Shown: piece by piece, positions 1 to 11,345 of the stretch
Layout of the letters: every line of letters begins with the position of its first letter
How positions within the stretch are numbered: position 1 is the stretch's first letter
Source of the DNA: Tubiluchus corallicola
Lineage: Eukaryota > Priapulida > Priapulimorpha > Priapulimorphida > Tubiluchidae
Direction: 5' to 3'
NCBI GenBank assembly: GCA_030141605.1
Contig: JAQGDQ010000146.1
Location: 255,933 to 319,932 of the forward strand
DNA: 64,000 nt
Program-made: the position numbers and the translations under genes
The notes under the pieces: model-generated
The model's database searches: none
What the model was told of the DNA's origin: nothing
The model's input: only the letters and a program-made list of their open reading frames with translations

Positions 1-96
1 ACTCGTTTAATTGCTTTGGACTCAATGGTCTTAGTGCTTTCTGAAGAGATACAGTGACATAGCCCTTCCGATTTGCTAGATCAAATGTCAAAATCA

Positions 97-221
97 AGGC
101 TATACTGACCTTTAACCCCAATGGGCACCGTAGTCTATGTCTCAAATTCAACCAGTTTAAGGCTATACTGACCTTTAACCCCAACGGGTACCGTAGTCGA
201 TGTCTCAAATTCAACTGGTTT
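97..221. repeat. Two-copy 63-bp direct repeat
   Basis: AAGGCTATACTGACCTTTAA starts both units (97 and 160). The few differences include ATGGGCACC against ACGGGTACC. Confidence 0.8.
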
Positions 222-476
222 GGGTGGAGTTCCTTTGAAGATACGATTTAGATTTGCAGATTGCTACCAACAACTGAGGCACAAAGACGTGTCCAGTACA
301 CCTATATGTTTGTCTGGGCAAATTCTAATAACTGAAGTTGCAGACAAGTTAGATAATAATATCGAAATAAATACGTTTATGCACAAATGAAATACTGTTC
401 TTGAAAATGGCTTCCACTATTGATGAAAAAATACTTGACCAACAACATTTTTTTGTTTATTTATTTATTATACAAT

Positions 477-566
477 TTAAGCTATGAATTCATAAGGTAT
501 CGGTTCCAGGTCAATGGGCTTGTTATGTTTAGTCCTTACAGTGTGACCCTCTCTCGGTTGCTTTGC
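477..566 (-). CDS. RPL21: RPL21 coding exon 4 and stop
   Basis: 90 bp. Encodes [18 protein letters not shown] then [11 protein letters not shown] and TAA. The acceptor is TTTTTGCAG. T-rich plus-strand sequence at 455-470 gives overlapping AATAAA signals on the minus strand just after the stop. Confidence 0.95.
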   Translation of the reverse strand, partial: AKQPREGHTVRTKHNKPIDLEPIPYEFIA

Positions 567-3500
567 CTGCAAAAATGCAAATTCATTGTAAAACTTCTAA
601 AAAGCACCAGCACATAAGAGCTTCTTTTGCTAATAAATGGCACAGTACCTGATATTGTTTTTCCTAATCTACTACCACGAAGACTGTACCTGGTACAGTA
701 GTCGCCGCTTAATAGACTCACTTTGGTACCAAAGTGTTTTGACCCAATTAACCGACTGAACCTATTAACCGACGGGTGTAGTATTACTGATATATAAAGT
801 ATGAGGCATCAGCTTACTATGCACTGCAAAGGCTTTTAATCAATTTTAAAAACGAAGTACTGTCTAAATTCCTTTGTGCATTTAAAATTAGAAAAAATAT
901 TTTAAAATATTAATTTACATAAGTGAATTAACAATATATTAAAAAGTATACTTTTCTAAATCGCACAAGTCTGTTTATTTGCAAAAATTCCAGTTTATTT
1001 GCAAAGTCGGCTGCTTCATTTTCTCGCGAAGAAGTTGGCTCACAAAGTTCTCGTAATTATAAAAACATTGAAAATCTGATGCAGCGTGATGCACGTATTC
1101 TCGTAAAACATCTAGCGCTTGGCATGCTTGAGCATTTCTTTGTCAAATCTGCTGCTTTCTGTCGCATTAAAGGAGCGTTCACTCGAGTATTCTTTCTCTT
1201 GAGTTTGTAAACCACACTTTTAACTCTGACTTCACAGTCTTTTCCTGTGTGTCACCTCTTAGATGCTAGATTCTCATTTTGGCTTGCTCACTGCTCAAAT
1301 TTCAAATAATTTTTCCAATATTCCGCCGAGAGTACTTTGGGAAATTTTCAACTGCGCTGCTGCACAGCTCTGCCCCATCTTTGGAAGTTTATCATACTGT
1401 TCTAAAACTTTCAGTTTCTCGCTAACTGTTAGATCTTTATGCTTATGCTCCATTTTTCAAACTGCTTAACTCCATGCCCTTATTTGCTGTATGATGTTTA
1501 CTCTTTTAAGTCACAAGAAATACTGGCAGATTACTATATCTGCATCTTTGACTGTTAACTGATTAAGCGTGAAAGTGTGATTTGCAACTAGAATCCTTGC
1601 ATCAAAAGGAAACCGCTAGGCAAGTGATTAAATGTTTAGCTTCCAGAAATTCTTTGGGTAACAAGGTTAATTGCAGGGGGCGAGTGGGTAACAGACTCAA
1701 AGCAAAACCTCTATGCTGGCGCATGATAAATGTACCTGTTTACAAACAAAACGGTACTTAACATGATTGTTTCTACATATATAATGCACAAACGGGAAGT
1801 AAAGATGACATTAGAGTAGAAAAGGCTGTTTGGGCAAATACAAATGTCTTATTTTAACTAGGTGAAGGAAAAATATCGAGTCAATTAAACGAAGTTATTT
1901 GAATCAATTACCGATAGTTTTTATGTATATTTGAATAGAAGTGGCCCGTTCCAGGCATTTTTGAGTCAATTAAGCGATTGAGTCTATTAACCGTAAGTGT
2001 ATTAAGCGGCGACTACTGTATTAACATTTACCTAAAAATTATAATCATTGTCCGAAATGAAAAATTTGTTCTTTTTAAACATGCAGTTTGCAAGAAATTT
2101 GGTAGGTTGCCAAATAAAAAAAACATGTAAGACAGTAAGGATATAGAGCGCATACTCCACAACAAATGGAAATGCTTTGCAATGCGATGTTACCAAAGTT
2201 ACACGATTAAAGGAAAGTAATACCTAATTTTAAACCACGGTTCAAAATGTTTTTTATTGTCTTACTATCGTCCCGGAAGTCCAATTCCCCAGTTTTCCAA
2301 CACTACACATTCAAAGAATTCTTACTAACACAGACAACAAGAACCCCCCCCCCATTTCTCAGATTGCATTGCACAAAAATAGGCATTGTAATGGAAATGC
2401 CTTACAATGCGATGTTACCGCAGTTAGATGATTAAAGGAAAACAGTACCTAATTTTAAACCATGGTTCAAAATATTCTATATTGTCGTACTATCGTCCCG
2501 GAAGTCCAATTCCCCAGTGTTCCAACACTACACATTCAAAGAATTCCTACTAACACAGACAACAAGAACCCCCCCCCATTTCTCAGATAGCATTGCACAA
2601 AAATAGGCATTGTACTGAAACAGCAGAGGTTGGATTACAAAGCTGAGTGACGATCCAGCGAGAAAAACTGAGCATTAATCCACCAGAGAACTTCAAATCT
2701 TTAATTTGTGAAGTGAGGGGTGTCTGTTTCACTGTCAATGGAACGAATAACATTATGATTTTAGTTTTTACAAACTTGTGGTGGACTTAGCAGCAGGTCA
2801 TAGACCTAAAAATGACCTTTCTAAAGAAATCAAATTATACCTGTCTCTTGTATGACACCTGAATTCCTTTGGCTTTGCCCTCCTGTTTTAACAACTCGTT
2901 CTGTTTCACTCGTTCCAGGAAATCAAGTCGGCAATTGGAGTGCTTGATGTGTTCAACTCGGACATTAATTCGTTTAGGAATAATTCGTCCCCTGCAATTA
3001 AATTAATGGCCTAATGATTCCAAATAAGGAACTTCTAATTACAACTTAAGATTACTGTATAATAAAAATTACTTGGAGAAAACATGACCATAGTTCACGG
3101 CATTCAAACACAGTTACCACATTTTTATATGCATATTACAAATTGCCATACTACGAAGCTAAAGAATGGCTGGTCAGTGGTCACCCATCCATGTTGGTAA
3201 AGTTATGCTAGTTCAGCAATATTAAATCCAGTTAGTAAATGGATGGCTAATCATTTTAGGAAAACTGCTTCTGGACAGTTTCGCCTCTGGATAATTCTCT
3301 GATGTATCTCGAGGACTTTTACAAAACAGAGACAGTTCTGAAACTTGACATCCGTGCATCAACACCAATAATTACATCTGCAAGAGTGGGCTGATTCCTC
3401 AATTGCATTTTAGCAGTGAAAATAATGCATGTTTGCTTATGTTAGCATCTTGTTTAAATGCGTGGTAGTGTTAACCAATAGGCTAACTAGGCTATAGCCT

Positions 3501-6500
3501 AGGGTGCCAAAATTTGAGGGGTGTCACATTTTAAAAAATTCTCATTCTCTTCAGAAAATGATTGAACTTTCATGTAAAGGGCGCATTTTATAATACACCA
3601 CAGGCAGTTACTGAGCCCAGCTTTCATATAAGTGCCACATAACGAACAGGTGCAAGGTATTACACAACAAGCAGTTGCGTAGCCTGCTTGAATATAAGTG
3701 CTAGGCAAATACAATGTAATCACTTGACCACGTAGAAACTAGGCTAATTAATGTTTCTAATACAACACAAGAAATTGTTTAATCTTCTCATTACGTAATA
3801 CATGAGCCTAAATTCACAATAGAGATGGATGGCACAGCACTATCAGCTTAGGGCGTCCTTAAGTTTTGATGCGCCCCTATTTAAATGCGCCACGGCATGC
3901 CTCCTTTGATCCACTTTTCAAGTAGAGTTTGAATACTTTTCATCACTTTTTTATCATGTAAAACTAGACCATGCAACTCTAGTTAATCAAGAACCAAATT
4001 AGAAAAGACGAAAAACTAATTTTGTGCACAAAGTAGGAATATAAAAATGAATTTTCAACACAAACACAAAATAGTCCGATATTCGGTTATATTATCTTAC
4101 TATACACTGTCACTTGAAAGCTAAAATTAAAGTTGTCAAACAAGTATATAAATTATTAGTGACAAGTTATAGATCTACAATAACTAATCTCTCAGGCAGA
4201 TTAAGATAAGATAGGGTATTTATTTTCATCTGTATGATACAAACAGTACATATTTGTAAAAACATGAGCTTAAAGCTTGTAAACCGATATCAAACATATT
4301 GTATATGAGCGATAACATGGTAATAATATGTACTTCTTAAATGTTTTGGATGCTACCAGAGGTATTGGTACAAGAAAAATTAAAACTACATGACGACAGT
4401 TAAGAATTGAAACAGTAAAAATTTTCCTGCCAACATTCCTGCCAGACTTAACAAAATTGGGAAGTTCGCTGAATTTACAAATGGCACATTTACATGATAC
4501 ACCAGTCCATGGGTTATTTAGATGTTTAAATTCCCCAAGATTTTTGACCATTCGGAGACAGTTTGGTAATTCATTCCACAATGTGGCTCCATAATAGGAG
4601 AAACTTTTCTTGCCATATGTAACACCATCATATGTAGGTTGTTCTGCAGTGTTCATTTTTCTGAGGAAGTAGCGGTTTTGCTTTCGTTCCTCTATAAGTC
4701 CATAGAGATAGGACGGGCAGTTTTTGGACAAAATCTTGAATACTTCGATAGCAATGAGATGTTGTCTCCGAAGTTGAAGAGACACAAAATTGTCTTTTAA
4801 CAATAGATTTTCGTAGGTACTTTCGAAATCATTATAAACTAGACAGAGCGCTCTGAAATTCAAATGTTCTAACTTCTGCCTGTTTGATTTACTACAGATT
4901 ATGAGTAAGAAAGACTGAGAGCTTGATCAAATTATAATCTCAATAAATATAATACTTACTTTACTCTCTTGTTGACAATAACACCGACTGCATGTTGGGT
5001 AACATTATAGACACGGCCAGTTTTACCATGGTATGACTTGTGTGGCATTCCCTTCTGGAAAGCTCCATTTCCCTAAAATAAAGAAAAAATGGGGTAAGCA
5101 AACTGCGATGAATAAACGAATTCACGAATGAAACACCTGAGAAATACTCACAACTGGTGTAACGAACGCTTAGAAGAAAAATTCGTTGAACTGACATAAG
5201 ATACACACAGTCTTAGAAAAACTTTTAAATGGTGTTGGTGGAATTTACTATGAACTGTGTAATTGTTGTATATATCTCCGTTTATTAATTTATTGTGTTA
5301 ATGTGTGTGTGTTTTTGCTCCTTGTTGTAATTATGTAAATGTTTTATGCTATGAACCTTTGATTTGAAATAAAAATCTAAATCAAAATCAAATCAAATCA
5401 TTGTTGAAAGAATTAGATTTTCAGTTCTACAATCTGAGTTGACAATGCCCTGCTTTAACCGTACAGTGATACGAAATTAATTCATTCCGGATGGGCTTTC
5501 GTATCTTAGAATTTTTGTATTGTGAGACAAGATTTATCCTATAAATGGCGTAATTCGTTCCAGCCCCCCCTCCCCCTCCGAAAACAGTCATATAAAGTAT
5601 TGTACCCATTCGAAAGAAATATGTTCGTTAAAGACAACATAATCATTTACATAAATGTTAAAAAACAATGAGATGTTCCGATCGTCGAAGGGTTTCACTC
5701 AAACTCCCTTGCGATAGAACTTAAACGCATGCCATTTTCATATTTAGCTAGAATTTCAAGCTTTGTTTCCATCGACATCATCCTTTTCTTCTAATCACTA
5801 CCACTGGTACTTGTTTTTTAAGTCATATGGTTATTGAATGCGTTCAGGTGAGATAAGAGCAGAACAAAGCATTCACGTGATACTACGAAATGCATTCTGG
5901 GAGGACCGTTGTGGGGTGACACTTTCGATTTTCGTTTTCGTATCTTGAATATTTTTTCGTTAAATGAGACGGAAATTTCTTCGAAGCCCGATTCTTAGTC
6001 TGAATTTTTCGTATAATAGCATTTTTGTAAGTCAGGTTCCACTGTACTTCATCTCTCTGCCTTGAATTAACAGTTATCATACAACGAACATATATCGGTT
6101 TGACAAGGAGCACTTTATAGTCTTACATAAAAAACATTAAATATACAGTCAACTTCGGGTATAAGGTACTCGCTTATAATGGACACTCGCTTACAGTGGA
6201 CAACCAACACCAGTCCCGATTTTTCCTATGTAAAAATCTTCGTATATAAGGTACTCGGATATAAGGGACTTTTGGTTATAAGGGACGTTGTCTTCAGGTC
6301 CCACGTAATAGAAACCCAGGTAAATTACCTCGCATGTAGGGACCCTATGATCAAAGCGAAATTGATTGATTTTTAACTCAATTTTTCGCAAACTCGGCCT
6401 TCGAACAACTCAGTTTCCCCGGTCACATACATCTCGCATCACCGAAGGAACTTCTTACATACCATTTGCACTGAAAGCATAGCAATAATCCATAAAAATA

Positions 6501-7262
6501 TGGGTAAAAGTACAGAAAAGTGCAGGGCTAGATACACCCAGGGATGAGAATGACAAGTTTCAAAAAACTCTGAAACAGACCGTAGGCAGCAACAAATTGC
6601 AATTTTGTAAGCATAGAGAGCCTCTAAGTGGACTTAAAATATCAAATACCTTGTTTCATGCATAATTTAAAATACCCAACTATCAAGGATACATGATACC
6701 TAATTTTGTTAAAAACGCCTAAGTAGTGGCCGCTCCTATGCAAAAGTATATAAAAATTGTCTGCAATTGACTCAAATAACTCCGCACGATTGATTCTATA
6801 TTTTTATACATAGAGATCTACACGTGGTTACATTGATGTACGTGATGTAAACAAAGTGACGGCCTGCCAACTAGCGGTCAGTTTGTGAAATAATGTACTG
6901 GGTCCATAAAAATTTTCTCAACGAATTTACGCGATTTACAAAAATGGCACTAACTGGTCTTCCAAAAACTCGGAATACCGCTTATCTGTGGAAAATTCTC
7001 ATCCATGGATACACCCTCGGTCTGACTCAACTTTGGCTATAACGGATATCGGATATAAAGGACGATTTTTTTCCAATCAGGAGGTGTCCCTTATATCCGA
7101 GGTTGACTGTAGTGCAGACGAATGATACTCAACCTTGATGTCAACAATTTCTCCAATTCTGTAGGTTTTCAGAAAAGTTGATAATGGTTCTATGCCTCGT
7201 TTGCGAAACGGCCTGGAAAACATGTACCGCGTACCACGTCTATACCCCTTAGAATTTGTCAT
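477..7262 (-). CDS. RPL21: Ribosomal protein L21 (eL21), four coding exons
   Basis: Structural protein of the cytosolic large ribosomal subunit. Coding exons on the minus strand are 7262-7134, 5072-4960, 2991-2841 and 566-477, with phases 0, 2, 0 and GT-AG borders throughout. They join into 483 bp (160 aa plus stop), the same length as vertebrate RPL21. The start reads [20 protein letters not shown], the centre contains [20 protein letters not shown], and the end is [10 protein letters not shown]; all are hallmarks of the family. Introns are about 2.06, 1.97 and 2.27 kb and carry transposon remnants: a pogo-like element ends 24 bp from the first donor, a LINE fragment sits in intron 2, and a decayed transposase sits in intron 3. 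AATAAA-type signals occur within about 25 bp after the stop. I see no frame damage, so this looks like the working gene and not a processed copy. Confidence 0.97.
696..2018. mobile_element. Pogo/Tigger-like element with decayed transposase (family A)
   Basis: Inverted ends CAGTAGTCGCCGCTTAATA match perfectly over 19 bp and are flanked by TA on both sides (694-695 and 2019-2020). The 1,323-bp element lies in RPL21 intron 3 and carries remnants of its own transposase on the minus strand. A shorter relative is at 60138-60874. Confidence 0.85.
1266..1453 (-). pseudogene. Pogo-type transposase N-terminal HTH remnant
   Basis: Reads [20 protein letters not shown], then [20 protein letters not shown] on the minus strand, ending at a stop. 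The pattern (LT..EKL.V..., then ...ISQSTL..IL) is that of the CENP-B/pogo helix-turn-helix domain. Further along (about 1220-1090) [11 protein letters not shown] and [11 protein letters not shown] echo the second DNA-binding domain, but with stops and frame changes. No DDE catalytic domain was seen, so it is inactive. Confidence 0.7.
2166..2612. repeat. Two-copy 223-bp tandem duplication
   Basis: Units share ATGGAAATGC, AATGCGATGTTACC, CTATCGTCCCGGAAGTCCAA, a C-run and ATAGGCATTGTA. In RPL21 intron 3. Confidence 0.8.
2841..2991 (-). CDS. RPL21: RPL21 coding exon 3
   Basis: 151 bp. Encodes the conserved [19 protein letters not shown] stretch and a lysine-rich helix ending in SYKRQ. The acceptor is ATTGCAG and the donor GTATAA. 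Confidence 0.97.
4195..4863 (-). pseudogene. LINE reverse-transcriptase C-terminal fragment
   Basis: Minus-strand open frame of 197 codons with [27 protein letters not shown]-like, [20 protein letters not shown] and CKCAICKF. This order is typical of the end of non-LTR retrotransposon ORF2. There is no upstream catalytic core, so it is 5'-truncated. It sits in RPL21 intron 2 and reads in the same direction as RPL21. Confidence 0.8.
4960..5072 (-). CDS. RPL21: RPL21 coding exon 2
   Basis: 113 bp, phase 0 in and phase 2 out. It encodes [20 protein letters not shown] followed by [18 protein letters not shown]. The acceptor is TATTTTAG and the donor GTAAGT. Confidence 0.97.
5464..6044. mobile_element. 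Possible pogo-like MITE (family N)
   Basis: 581 bp in RPL21 intron 1 with TA at both sides. Ends CAGTGATACGAAATTAATTC and, inverted, CAGTGGAACCTGACTTACAA agree only in the first five bases, so this is weaker than the other families. Confidence 0.5.
6146..7109. mobile_element. Pogo-like MITE (family D) in RPL21 intron 1
   Basis: Ends CAGTCAACTTCGGGTATAAG and, inverted, CAGTCAACCTCGGATATAAG, flanked by TA. The interior (about 6727-6900) carries a segment shared with family B, so it has been invaded or is chimeric. The right end is 24 bp from the RPL21 exon 1 donor. Confidence 0.8.
7134..7262 (-). CDS. RPL21: RPL21 coding exon 1
   Basis: Encodes residues 1-43, ending ...EIVDIK, with donor GTTGAG just after. 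ATG is at 7262-7260. A pyrimidine-rich tract ending in AG lies about 22 bp upstream (exon edge at 7284), so this exon probably also carries a short 5'UTR. Confidence 0.96.
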
Positions 7263-7448
7263 TCTGTATTACTTGAATTGTGCCCTAAAAATAATAAAAA
7301 AATGCCACTCGCTGATAAAATTCAGTAAGAATTCACTAATTAAATGCAAAGGTGAGATTAGAAACAAAATTTTAATTTCAGGAATAAAACACAAATTTGC
7401 AAAAGCAATAATACTCACATACATTTAACTTTTTACTGAGTTTTTTAC

Positions 7449-7465
7449 CAGTCATTACACAGAAG
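7449..7465 (-). promoter_or_regulatory. RPL21: Possible RPL21 start site and 17-nt first exon
   Basis: Reading the minus strand, an ATAAAA box (7500-7493) is followed about 30 nt later by CTTCTGTG at 7465. That resembles the C-plus-pyrimidine (TOP) start of ribosomal protein mRNAs. A GTAAAA donor at 7448 could join to the acceptor before 7284, giving a 164-bp 5'UTR intron. This arrangement is common for ribosomal protein genes, but here it is inferred from short motifs only. Confidence 0.35.
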
Positions 7466-8581
7466 CTGCAGTGCAAAATACACAAAACCGGGTCTTTTAT
7501 GAAACATAATTTAAGGTAGTTAGTAAATGAAATTTATCATTTAAAATTCAAAAATAAATTCCAGAAAGAGTACTTATGCCCTTCAGTCTTCCCTCATTGA
7601 ACAAATGAATATAGTTTATTTTCTGTTGTTGCTGCTGCTGCTGTTTGTTAGCACACCACAACAAATATTTTGCTTATATCTCCCCCCCCCCCCCATGAAT
7701 TTTCATTCGACATATCACAAGGCCTAATAAAGTATTTTCAAAAGACACATTCACTAGTAGATGGCGTGCTTTTAGCACCTTGTTTTAATATATAAGTTGA
7801 GCTTGGCTGGTATACGTTACAGAGACATTATGCACGATGTTTGGACATAAAAACAAGAGCAAAAGGGGAAGAAGGGTGCTCCTTATTTCAAGTTTTCCCA
7901 TTTATAACAGACTGTAGTACTGTAATATACAAATACATACTTCATCCATACCATAATGTAATGACAATAATACAATCACAGTAAGCGTTCAAAACGTTTT
8001 ATAGAGTAGCTACATAATAGTTTGTATACAAAGTGAACTTTCAGTGCCGAAATGAAATATTCATGAATAACTGCTGAATACTCAATAGAGACGCTAGACA
8101 AATCAAAATAATGACATAGTCAAAATAAAAACAAATTTGTATATCTTTGCATCTGCAATTTGCAGCATCTGTTAATGATGATACTGATACTGATGCTAAT
8201 ACTGATGAATTAAACACTAACTAATAACAACTACATATTAACTTGACCTAAAAAGTTAAACTTTCTCAATTTTTCCAGAAATTCCCACTAATATTAAAAA
8301 AGCATCCCATTACCTCTGACATTTGTAAAATGATCTATCAAGTTTAAACGCATTGTCACTTCAAAGCTAAGCTGGTGGTGAATGACCCTAGCCATTGACT
8401 CATCCTGAAACGGCTCTAGGCAGTAAGACCTTAACTAATCGCTCGAGCAAAGCTATAAAGTTGAAACAGGTTTTACTTATCAAATGCCTTGACAAACTGC
8501 AGGTGTTAATAAACTGTGATTAGTTGGCAATAGTTACGAAGCGACAAAATACATAATTGAGCTTACGAAACAACAAACAGC
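7466..8581. other. Spacer between RPL21 and P4HA (divergent)
   Basis: About 1.1 kb holding the presumed promoters of both genes, a CTG/CTGCTG tract at 7623-7646 and a C13-type run at 7681. No gene or clear element. Confidence 0.5.
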
Positions 8582-10342
8582 ATGAATGCAGTGAGAGTAT
8601 TGGTGTTTCTTATGTTAATCCTGTTATCATCAACAAGAGCTGATATATTTAGTTCAACAGCTCACATGGAAGCAATGTTAGCTGCAGAATCCGACCTTCT
8701 GGACAAGCTTGAAGAATATGTAGTAGCAAAATCACAGAAACTGCAAAGGTTAAAACAGTTTGCAAACTACTTGACTTCAGATTCGATTAGCCAGTTTAAA
8801 ACTCCGGAACACGTGAGAAAAAATGAAGTAGGAATGGATGTTGCAATTTCTGATCCAATTAGTGCGTTCTTGCTTGTGCAGGAGATGTATGGGATATCAA
8901 CAAAGCTACAAAGTGTATTCAAAGAGGATGCTACCAGTGAGATCATTGAAGAGTTGGTAAAACTGCATGCAGGACTGCCAGAGGAAACAGACTACAAAGG
9001 AACAGTAAAGGCATTATTTCGACTGCAAGATACGTATTCACTTAGCGCACACTCGCTATCACAAGGCATTATCGGTGGCGTAGAAACAGGAGCACAACTA
9101 TCTGCAAAAGACTGTTACGACATTGGACAAGTTGCTTACCAAGAAAAAGATGTTTATCACGCTGCTATATGGTTCCAGGAAGCGCGTGTCCTTCACGAAA
9201 GGACACTCTACGAAAGCAAAGGCCAAGAGCATTCAAAACCAGATTTTTCAATTGCCGAAGTTAAAGAAAAGTTGCAGAAATGCCTAACAGTACTAGAAAG
9301 AAAAAATAAAAGAAAATCCAAGAAGAAGAAATGCGACGACGGCAGCGAGGCAGCACAAGCAGAGGGATTTCCTGAACCTAGTAAAACTAAAAAAGATAAA
9401 AATAGCGGTAAGCCTAGTTTCAAATTAGCAGATGAACAGCTGGCAGACAAAATTGTCAAACCAAGCATACTCGATAACAACGAACTAAATAAACTAAATG
9501 AACCAATTCTGGCAACGGACACCATTCCTATAAATATGCAAGCCCCGCAAATCAAACGTCCACGAGACGACAGCGTAATTAACGATTTTTCAAATCTAGA
9601 AAAGTACGAAATGTTGTGTCGCGGCGAGTTCCCGCAACGACCCGTATCAGCAAGTGTTCACAAATGTTATCTCACGAACAAAGGAAGTCCTTGGCTGGAA
9701 CTACAGCCGGTAAAGGAAGAGGTGATTCAGAAAAAACCATTCTTTCTGGCACTTTATCACGATGTAATAAACGATGATGAAATTGAAACTGTAAAAGAAC
9801 TTGCCATGCCCAAGCTCAACAGAGCTACGGTCGGACAAGGCGCCTCCATGGCACCAGCCTCATATAGAATAAGTAAAAGCGCGTGGCTGAGTGACGACGC
9901 ACCCATATCGATTAAGCTAAACGATCGCATTCGTCACATAACCGGCCTGGATTTGGAAACGGCCGAACTGTTGCAAGTTGGAAATTACGGAATCGGGGGT
10001 CATTACGAACCGCATTACGATCACAATCACATTGAAGATTGTGACGGCGTGACGAGCAAATACGACGACAAAGACCGAAACAGAGTTGCGACATTTATGT
10101 ATTACTTAAGCGATGTAAAAGCAGGTGGCGCGACGGTCTTTCCACATAGACAAATAAGGGTATTGCCAATTAAAAAGGCAGGAATTTTCTGGTACAATAT
10201 GAGTAAATCAGGATGTGGTATACAAAAAACAAGGCATGCCGGATGTCCCGTCCTACTAGGATCTAAATGGGTGATTAACAAGTGGATACATGAAGGGGGT
10301 CAAGAATTCACAAGACCATGTGGACTTACTAAAGACGAATAA
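8582..10342 (+). CDS. P4HA: Prolyl 4-hydroxylase alpha subunit, intronless
   Basis: ER-lumenal Fe(II)/2-oxoglutarate dioxygenase subunit that hydroxylates proline in collagen-like chains, in the family as a tetramer with PDI. It is 586 aa in one exon. Residues 1-20 form a signal peptide (hydrophobic core VLVFLMLILL). An N-terminal coiled-coil region follows, then a substrate-binding/TPR-like part (RLQDTYSLSAHSLSQG, AKDCYDIGQVAYQEKDVYHA). Residues about 228-335 are a lysine-rich, low-complexity linker. KYEMLCRGE opens the conserved C-terminal half. Catalytic residues are intact: GGHYEPHYDH with iron ligands H478 and D480, H552 in TRHAGCP, and K562 in GSKWV for 2-oxoglutarate. The end RPCGLTKDE is typical. 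Human alpha(I) is about 534 aa; the excess lies in the linker, and the usual second TPR helix pair is not recognisable. The lack of introns next to intron-rich genes suggests an old retrocopy or intron loss. The start has A at -3. Confidence 0.97.
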   Translation: MNAVRVLVFLMLILLSSTRADIFSSTAHMEAMLAAESDLLDKLEEYVVAKSQKLQRLKQFANYLTSDSISQFKTPEHVRKNEVGMDVAISDPISAFLLVQEMYGISTKLQSVFKEDATSEIIEELVKLHAGLPEETDYKGTVKALFRLQDTYSLSAHSLSQGIIGGVETGAQLSAKDCYDIGQVAYQEKDVYHAAIWFQEARVLHERTLYESKGQEHSKPDFSIAEVKEKLQKCLTVLERKNKRKSKKKKCDDGSEAAQAEGFPEPSKTKKDKNSGKPSFKLADEQLADKIVKPSILDNNELNKLNEPILATDTIPINMQAPQIKRPRDDSVINDFSNLEKYEMLCRGEFPQRPVSASVHKCYLTNKGSPWLELQPVKEEVIQKKPFFLALYHDVINDDEIETVKELAMPKLNRATVGQGASMAPASYRISKSAWLSDDAPISIKLNDRIRHITGLDLETAELLQVGNYGIGGHYEPHYDHNHIEDCDGVTSKYDDKDRNRVATFMYYLSDVKAGGATVFPHRQIRVLPIKKAGIFWYNMSKSGCGIQKTRHAGCPVLLGSKWVINKWIHEGGQEFTRPCGLTKDE

Positions 10343-10441
10343 CTGTGAAGTATCATGCAGATACACAGTAAATAATTCCAGACATCAAAAGTAAAAACAT
10401 GCAAAAAATAGGATTTGAAAGTTGCAAAATATCTAAAATTA

Positions 10442-10849
10442 GACTTATATCTCGGTTTGGCGGACCTCACTTTTACAAATACCGGAAAATTCGCACAAAA
10501 TCTCGTCCTGTTAAAAGCTGCGCATACCACAGACAGCTGACTGCTAACTGGAAGGCCATCGCTTTGTTTACGTCATTACATCAGTGCAACCACGTGTATT
10601 CTCTATGTATAAAAATATAGAGTCAATTATGCGGCGTTATTCGAGTCAAAATGCCGACAGTTTTTATATACTTTCGCATAGCAGTGGCCTGTACAAGACA
10701 TTTTTGAGATAATTAGCCAATTGATTCAATATTACTGTGAATATAATATATGGCGCCTACTGTATCAGGTCAGTATCGCTAAATGCGGACAATTGGCAAA
10801 CTCAGACTGACGTCTCCCTGCTTTTGTCTGGCAAGCCAAGATATGAGTG
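10442..10849. mobile_element. Family B composite pogo-like MITE
   Basis: 408 bp, 100 bp after the P4HA stop. Ends GACTTATATCTCGGTTTGGC and, inverted, CACTCATATCTTGGCTTGCC, with TA on both sides. Family A-like subterminal sequence is embedded inside. Confidence 0.7.
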
Positions 10850-10984
10850 TATCAAGTTAATGAAATATTAAACTTTGCTGTCCAAAAATTTTGCTGTCTT
10901 TAGCTTCTTTTACTTAAATGGGAAGAAAGGATACAAAGTTATACGACTTAGCATTACGTATATCTGTCTGAAAGACTTATGTAA

Positions 10985-11345
10985 TTAGAAAATAAAATTG
11001 TTAGTAATTTAAAATGTTCATGCCAACTGATAAAACATCACTGTGTCACGTTCCCAGTGGGCACCACCAATTCACCAAAAACGTATTTTTATCTATTCAC
11101 AAGATACGGTGACTTATACTCGCAAGTTAGCGAAGTATGCACTACAAATGCTCTAATTATTTATTCAAACTTTTTGCAATGTTATCTAATGCTTCAAACG
11201 ATCTACTGTTAAAATGGCTGCGTCTAACTCATCGTAGAATACAATACAACAAGCTTTGTGTGCAATAAGGCAGTATATACGTGATGCAAAATTTCAATAT
11301 GTTTTCTAGCTTTACGCAAATAAAGAGTTTTCTAGTGCTTTAACT
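10985..11345. repeat. Dispersed repeat family J, copy 1
   Basis: Shares TTTAAAATGTTCATGCCAA, CCAAAAACGTATTTTTA and ATGGCTGCGTCTAAC with 40305-40700, and with the reverse of 22955-23305. No terminal repeats or coding seen. Confidence 0.55.

Noticed and set aside
4270-4863. Host gene of 197 codons in RPL21 intron 2
   Set aside because: Sequence order is the C-terminus of non-LTR retrotransposon ORF2.
9208-9555. 115-codon antisense frame in P4HA
   Set aside because: Lies wholly opposite the low-complexity linker of a certain gene.
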